Assembly (NCBI GenBank): GCA_025916135.1
Contig: CP104793.1
Span: 3,286,001-3,350,000, forward strand
Direction: 5' to 3'
Length of the DNA stretch: 64,000 nt
Source: Rhodobacteraceae bacterium D3-12
GTDB lineage: Bacteria; Pseudomonadota; Alphaproteobacteria; Rhodobacterales; Rhodobacteraceae
The notes beneath the pieces were generated by a model that was given only the letters and a program-made list of their open reading frames with translations, had not been told where the DNA came from and did not search any database. The translations under genes were made by a program, and so were the position numbers. This document shows, piece after piece, positions 63,666 through 64,000 of the stretch (within the stretch, counting starts at the first letter, position 1; each line of letters starts with the position of its first letter).

Positions 63666-64000
63666 CTACACCGCGACCAAATGGTTGTCCCATTGCACCT
63701 CATGGCTGGCGGTGCGTTGCAGAACGCCTCCGGAAATCACCCCGAAATCGCCTGTCCCGGCGGATACGCAAAACCCGCCCCGCGCCGGACCCAAGCCACA
63801 GACATCGGCCATCTCGACCACGCCGCTCAGCGCGCCGCTGCCAATGGCAAACACATGCACCAGCCCGCCGCGCGGCGATGAAATCGCCACCTCGCCGCCA
63901 TCGCCCGAAATCGCCACGCTTCCGGCATAGCCCTTCATCCGCGCCTGCTCGTCCGCACCCGCTGTCAGCAGGCGGATGCTCTCGCCCCGCCGGTGCAGCC
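63666..64000 (-). CDS. DUF1513-type protein, C-terminal part
   Basis: The gene enters the window from the right; 111 codons are visible up to the stop at 63666. The sequence (YAGSVAISGDGGEVAISSPR, GGLVHVFAIGSGALSGV, DVCGLGPARGGFCVSAG) matches the last beta-propeller-like repeats of DUF1513 proteins, usually periplasmic or Tat-exported proteins encoded near iron-uptake genes. The N terminus and partners lie outside. The assignment is from pattern recognition. Confidence 0.6.
   Translation of the reverse strand, partial: LHRRGESIRLLTAGADEQARMKGYAGSVAISGDGGEVAISSPRGGLVHVFAIGSGALSGVVEMADVCGLGPARGGFCVSAGTGDFGVISGGVLQRTASHEVQWDNHLVAV

Overview
The window looks like chromosome of a marine alphaproteobacterium of the order Rhodobacterales (Roseobacter group). 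The reasons are the high GC content with many long antisense shadow frames, Rhodobacteraceae-type neighbours (efp beside a small DUF6280-like gene, a pcm-like methyltransferase beside a TolC channel, cobQ), a urease cluster divergent from a urea ABC transporter, and several P450 and LuxI-type genes. This is recognition from sequence, not a database result.

Layout. 1-21.9 kb is mostly housekeeping: Lrp tail, amidase, small membrane proteins, a LytTR regulator, a ZntB-like transporter, valS, crotonase, two PLP aminotransferases, an MsbA-like exporter, a glycosyltransferase, ygfZ, efp, cobQ, a PopZ-like acidic protein, tolC and pcm. 21.9-29.56 kb is an AT-richer island inserted at tRNA-Cys(GCA). 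It is bounded by the tRNA 3' end and an exact 45-bp copy of it. It holds two small orphan genes, an IS3-family element, a beheaded integrase, a nuclease gene and a complete retron-like operon (phosphoribosyltransferase-like protein, winged-helix protein, structured RNA, reverse transcriptase with NAxxH, YADD and VTG motifs). 29.9-38.4 kb carries signalling genes: a hybrid kinase broken by an amber codon, a second kinase, a P450, a REC plus degenerate GGDEF protein, and a LuxI-type synthase with no LuxR in view.

38.7-47.9 kb is one tightly packed nine-gene minus-strand operon: Ser/Thr kinase, FHA protein, PP2C phosphatase, P-loop protein, helical acidic protein, dynamin-like GTPase, second GTPase, and two roadblock-like proteins. 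I read it as a phosphorylation-controlled membrane-GTPase module and consider it, with the retron, the most interesting part of the window. 48.2-51.5 kb is a TRAP binding protein (two frameshifts) plus P450 pair divergent from a LysR regulator. 51.5-57 kb is the urease operon in the order D, A, small His-rich membrane protein, B, C, E, F, G. 57.4-63.6 kb is urtABCDE, which would import the urea that the urease splits into ammonia and CO2. The window ends in a DUF1513-like gene.

Caveat: nine reading-frame breaks are each repaired by adding one base, six of them in C or G runs. That pattern suggests consensus deletion errors rather than real gene decay, so those genes are probably intact in the organism.
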